Shown here: positions 61,803 to 64,000 of the stretch, piece by piece
How positions within the stretch are numbered: the stretch's first letter is position 1
Layout: every line of letters begins with the position of its first letter
DNA from: Alphaproteobacteria bacterium
Lineage (GTDB): Bacteria; Pseudomonadota; Alphaproteobacteria; Rhodospirillales; Casp-alpha2
DNA length: 64,000 nt
NCBI GenBank assembly: GCA_024279135.1
Contig: JAJRRU010000001.1
Location: 1 to 64,000 of the forward strand
Direction of reading: 5' to 3'
The notes under the pieces: generated by a model
Told to the model about the DNA's origin: nothing
The model's database searches: none
The model's input: only the letters and a program-made list of their open reading frames with translations
Made by a program: the position numbers and the translations under genes

Positions 61803-62902
61803 TGGGTTTTAATTGCGGCATTGTAGGGCTTCCCAATGTGGGAAAGTCCACATTATTCAATGCGTTAACCGCGACAGCCTCGGCGGAAGCCGCCAATTTC
61901 CCGTTTTGCACAATCGAGCCCAATGTGGGCCGGGTCGCGGTACCGGATAGTCGGTTGAACAAAATTTCAGAGATTTCGAAATCAGCCAAGTTAATTGCTA
62001 CCCAGCTTGAATTTGTCGATATTGCCGGACTGGTTCGCGGTGCGGCAAAAGGCGAGGGGCTGGGTAATCAGTTTCTCGGCAACATCCGTGAGGTGGACGC
62101 CATAGTCCATGTGCTGCGGTGTTTTTCCGACGATAACGTGACCCATGTGGAAGGTACAATCGACCCGGTAAATGATGCCGAGACTGTCGAAACAGAACTG
62201 ATGCTGGCCGATCTTGAAAGCCTTGAGAAACGCGTGCAACCCCTGGAGAAGAAAATTCGTGGCAATGACAAAAATGCCATGGCACAACTGGATCTGGTCG
62301 AACGATCCCTGGTAACTTTACGCGACGGCAAACCGGCACGCCTGGTGGAGATCGCCGACGACGAGCAGAAAAATTTCCGCATGTTGCAATTGCTGAGCGC
62401 CAAACCTGTTTTGTATGTCTGCAATGTGGATGAGGCGTCTGCCGCATCGGGCAATGATTTTTCGGCTCGCGTCGAAACCATGGCAACCGAACAAGGGGCC
62501 GAATGTGTGGTCATCTCGGCCCAGATCGAACAGGACATTGCCCAGATAACCGACGCCGGGGAACGGGCCGAATTTCTGGACGCGCTGGGGTTGGAAGAAA
62601 CCGGCCTGACACGGGTTATTGCGGCAGGCTACCATTTGCTGGATCTGATTACATTCTTTACATCCGGGCCAAAGGAAACCCGGGCCTGGACGGTTTCACG
62701 CGGTGCTCTGGCCCCCCAAGCCGCCGGTGTTATTCACTCCGATTTTGAACGGGGTTTCATCCGCGCCGAGACGATTTCCTTCGATGACTTCATTCAATAT
62801 GGCGGTGAACAAGGCGCTAAGGATGTGGGTAAGATGCGCCAGGAGGGTAAAACCTATCAGACCCGCGATGGTGATATCATGCTGTTCAGGTTTAATGTGT
62901 AA
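61802..62902 (+). CDS. ychF: Redox-regulated ATPase YchF
   Basis: A 366-residue Obg-related P-loop protein. The G1 motif GLPNVGKST is at 9-17. The base-recognition motif reads NVDE instead of NKxD, the change that switches the family from GTP to ATP. A coiled-coil insert lies at about 125-160, and the TGS domain forms the C-terminus (FFTSGPKETRAWTV onward). YchF binds ribosomes and modulates oxidative stress responses. Confidence 0.96.
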   Translation: MGFNCGIVGLPNVGKSTLFNALTATASAEAANFPFCTIEPNVGRVAVPDSRLNKISEISKSAKLIATQLEFVDIAGLVRGAAKGEGLGNQFLGNIREVDAIVHVLRCFSDDNVTHVEGTIDPVNDAETVETELMLADLESLEKRVQPLEKKIRGNDKNAMAQLDLVERSLVTLRDGKPARLVEIADDEQKNFRMLQLLSAKPVLYVCNVDEASAASGNDFSARVETMATEQGAECVVISAQIEQDIAQITDAGERAEFLDALGLEETGLTRVIAAGYHLLDLITFFTSGPKETRAWTVSRGALAPQAAGVIHSDFERGFIRAETISFDDFIQYGGEQGAKDVGKMRQEGKTYQTRDGDIMLFRFNV

Positions 62903-62954
62903 CGGTATTATAGCTGCGACCGTATAGATATTGACCCCGGAAAGGACATGAACC

Positions 62955-63839
62955 GTGAACCATTCAGGCAAGCCCGTTATCGGCGTAATCGGTGGCAGTG
63001 GCGTTTATGAGATCGAAGGACTGACCAATACACGCTGGCAGTCAATTGAAAGCTCATTTGGAACGCCCTCCGATGAGCTTTTTTTCGGCGAACTTGATGG
63101 CCAGCAACTGGTGTTTCTGCCACGCCACGGCCGGGGTCATAAAATACCACCCAACAAGGTAAACTACCGGGCCAATATTGACGCCATGAAGCGGGCAGGG
63201 TGCACCGAGCTGCTTTCCATCAGCGCTTGCGGTTCCTTGCGTGAAAATCTGCCGCCGGGCACCTTTGTCATTGTTGATCAGTTTATTGACCGCACCATTG
63301 ACCGTGAGAAAAGTTTCTTTGGCCCCGGAATGGTGGCCCATGTGGGGCTCGGTCATCCGGTTTGCGCTCGGTTGAGCGATAAACTGTATGAATGTGCGCA
63401 AAGTCTCGGCATTGATACCGTCAAGGGTGGCACATATCTGGCCATGGAAGGTCCTCAATTCTCGACCCTGGCGGAATCCGAGTTGTACCGTCAATGGGGC
63501 TGTGACGTAATCGGCATGACCAACATGCCCGAGGCCAAACTGGCCCGGGAAGCCGAGCTGTGTTACGCCAGCGTTGCCATGGTTACCGACTTCGATTGCT
63601 GGCATCCCGACCACGACCATGTGACGGTTGATGCCATTATCGCCGTGTTGATGCAGAATGCCGACAAGGGTCGCGAACTGGTCAAAGCCACCGCACCGGA
63701 GCTTGCCGGTCGGAGCGAGCCGTGCGAGTTCGGGTGTCACCGGTCCCTGGAAAACGCCCTGATTACCGCGCCCGATGCCCGTGATCCGGCCATGATTGAA
63801 AAACTGGACGCCGTTGCCGGGCGCATTCTGGATCGCTGA
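62955..63839 (+). CDS. mtnP: 5'-methylthioadenosine phosphorylase
   Basis: A 294-residue purine nucleoside phosphorylase-family enzyme that splits methylthioadenosine to adenine and methylthioribose 1-phosphate. It has IGVIGGSGVYEIEGL at the start, FLPRHGRGHKIPPNKVNYRA, SISACGSLRE, and MEGPQFSTLAESELYR. The start is GTG 62955 with AAGGA upstream. It overlaps the following mtnA-like gene by one base, giving two consecutive steps of methionine salvage. Confidence 0.94.
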   Translation: MNHSGKPVIGVIGGSGVYEIEGLTNTRWQSIESSFGTPSDELFFGELDGQQLVFLPRHGRGHKIPPNKVNYRANIDAMKRAGCTELLSISACGSLRENLPPGTFVIVDQFIDRTIDREKSFFGPGMVAHVGLGHPVCARLSDKLYECAQSLGIDTVKGGTYLAMEGPQFSTLAESELYRQWGCDVIGMTNMPEAKLAREAELCYASVAMVTDFDCWHPDHDHVTVDAIIAVLMQNADKGRELVKATAPELAGRSEPCEFGCHRSLENALITAPDARDPAMIEKLDAVAGRILDR

Positions 63840-64000
63840 TGAAAGTCAACAACACACCCTATCGCACCATCTGGCTGGCCGATGATGGCTGGGCGGTGGA
63901 AATCATCGATCAGACAAAATTACCGCATAATTTTATTACCGTCAGACTGGAAAACCTCGCCGATGGCATTCATGCCATTGCCGACATGCTGGTCCGTGGA
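63839..64000 (+). CDS. mtnA: Methylthioribose-1-phosphate isomerase, N-terminus (partial)
   Basis: The first 54 codons of a gene running off the right edge. The reading begins MKVNNTPYRTIWLADDGWAV and continues with IIDQTKLPHNFITVRL, the typical MtnA opening, in which the 'ID' and 'LP' positions are conserved. Its ATG overlaps the mtnP stop (TGATG). MtnA acts directly on the product of MtnP, which supports the call despite the short sequence. Confidence 0.82.
   Translation, partial: MKVNNTPYRTIWLADDGWAVEIIDQTKLPHNFITVRLENLADGIHAIADMLVRG

Overview
The window is bacterial chromosome. It suggests an alphaproteobacterium, most likely Rhodospirillales-like, although order-level placement is inference. 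The grounds are gene order (glyQ-glyS-ppdK; pntAA-pntAB-pntB; rplU-rpmA-obgE-proB-proA-nadD-rsfS-rlmH; gpmI-envC-ctpA-polysaccharide deacetylase-rppH; prs-rplY-pth-ychF), a phasin with TGC-rich operator-like repeats, a TetR/COQ9-like regulator, UbiK, and heptose LPS genes. The core is moderately GC-rich and tightly packed, with many ATGA or TGATG start/stop overlaps. Several promoters look like extended -10 (TGnTATAAT) types.

Positions 1 to about 4005 differ from the rest: AT-rich, mostly unrecognised small genes, the start of an IS3-family transposase at the left edge, and a tyrosine integrase that ends 6 bp from the 3' end of tRNA-Pro(CGG). This is the integrase-proximal end of a decayed integrative element whose far end is outside the window. 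It holds a frameshifted gene, a 13-residue coupled ORF, strong dyads, a terminator, and a small HTH gene overlapping the integrase.

From 4145 onward the genes are mostly housekeeping. 4.1-13 kb: polyprenyl diphosphate synthase, a TrmN6-like methyltransferase, glycyl-tRNA synthetase, pyruvate phosphate dikinase, an EamA transporter. 13-20.5 kb: a methyltransferase, ygfZ, a 267-bp inverted-repeat element, then an LPS/polysaccharide operon (GT9, GT2, GT4, asparagine-synthase-like) and a DUF1989 gene. 20.5-24.4 kb: a membrane protein and transhydrogenase. 24.4-30.5 kb: ribosomal proteins L21/L27, ObgE, proline synthesis, NadD, RsfS, RlmH. 30.5-39.2 kb: DDAH, GpmI, cell-envelope genes, RppH, a Ca/Na exchanger, FolB. 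39.2-39.65 kb is an AT-rich gap with DnaA-box-like sites. 39.6-45.6 kb: UvrC, PgsA, molybdenum cofactor genes, a LOG protein. 45.6-49.6 kb: IlvE, MarR, a two-component system, CsaA. 49.6-52.8 kb (minus): phasin, TetR, ProC, YbjN, UbiK. 52.9-59.3 kb: HldD, Lgt, MidA-like, PgeF, a 23-residue membrane peptide and two paralogous lipoproteins of unknown function. 59.4-64 kb: Prs, L25, Pth, YchF, methionine salvage.

Functional themes are the envelope (heptose synthesis, core glycosyltransferases, divisome hydrolase control, lipoproteins), translation, redox/carbon balance (PntAB, PpdK, phasin) and cofactor synthesis. The best candidates for undescribed biology are the tandem lipoproteins with their coupled micro-ORF, the ORFan genes of the tRNA-Pro island, the TGC-N3-GCA sites at the phasin and glyQ promoters, and several structured intergenic regions.
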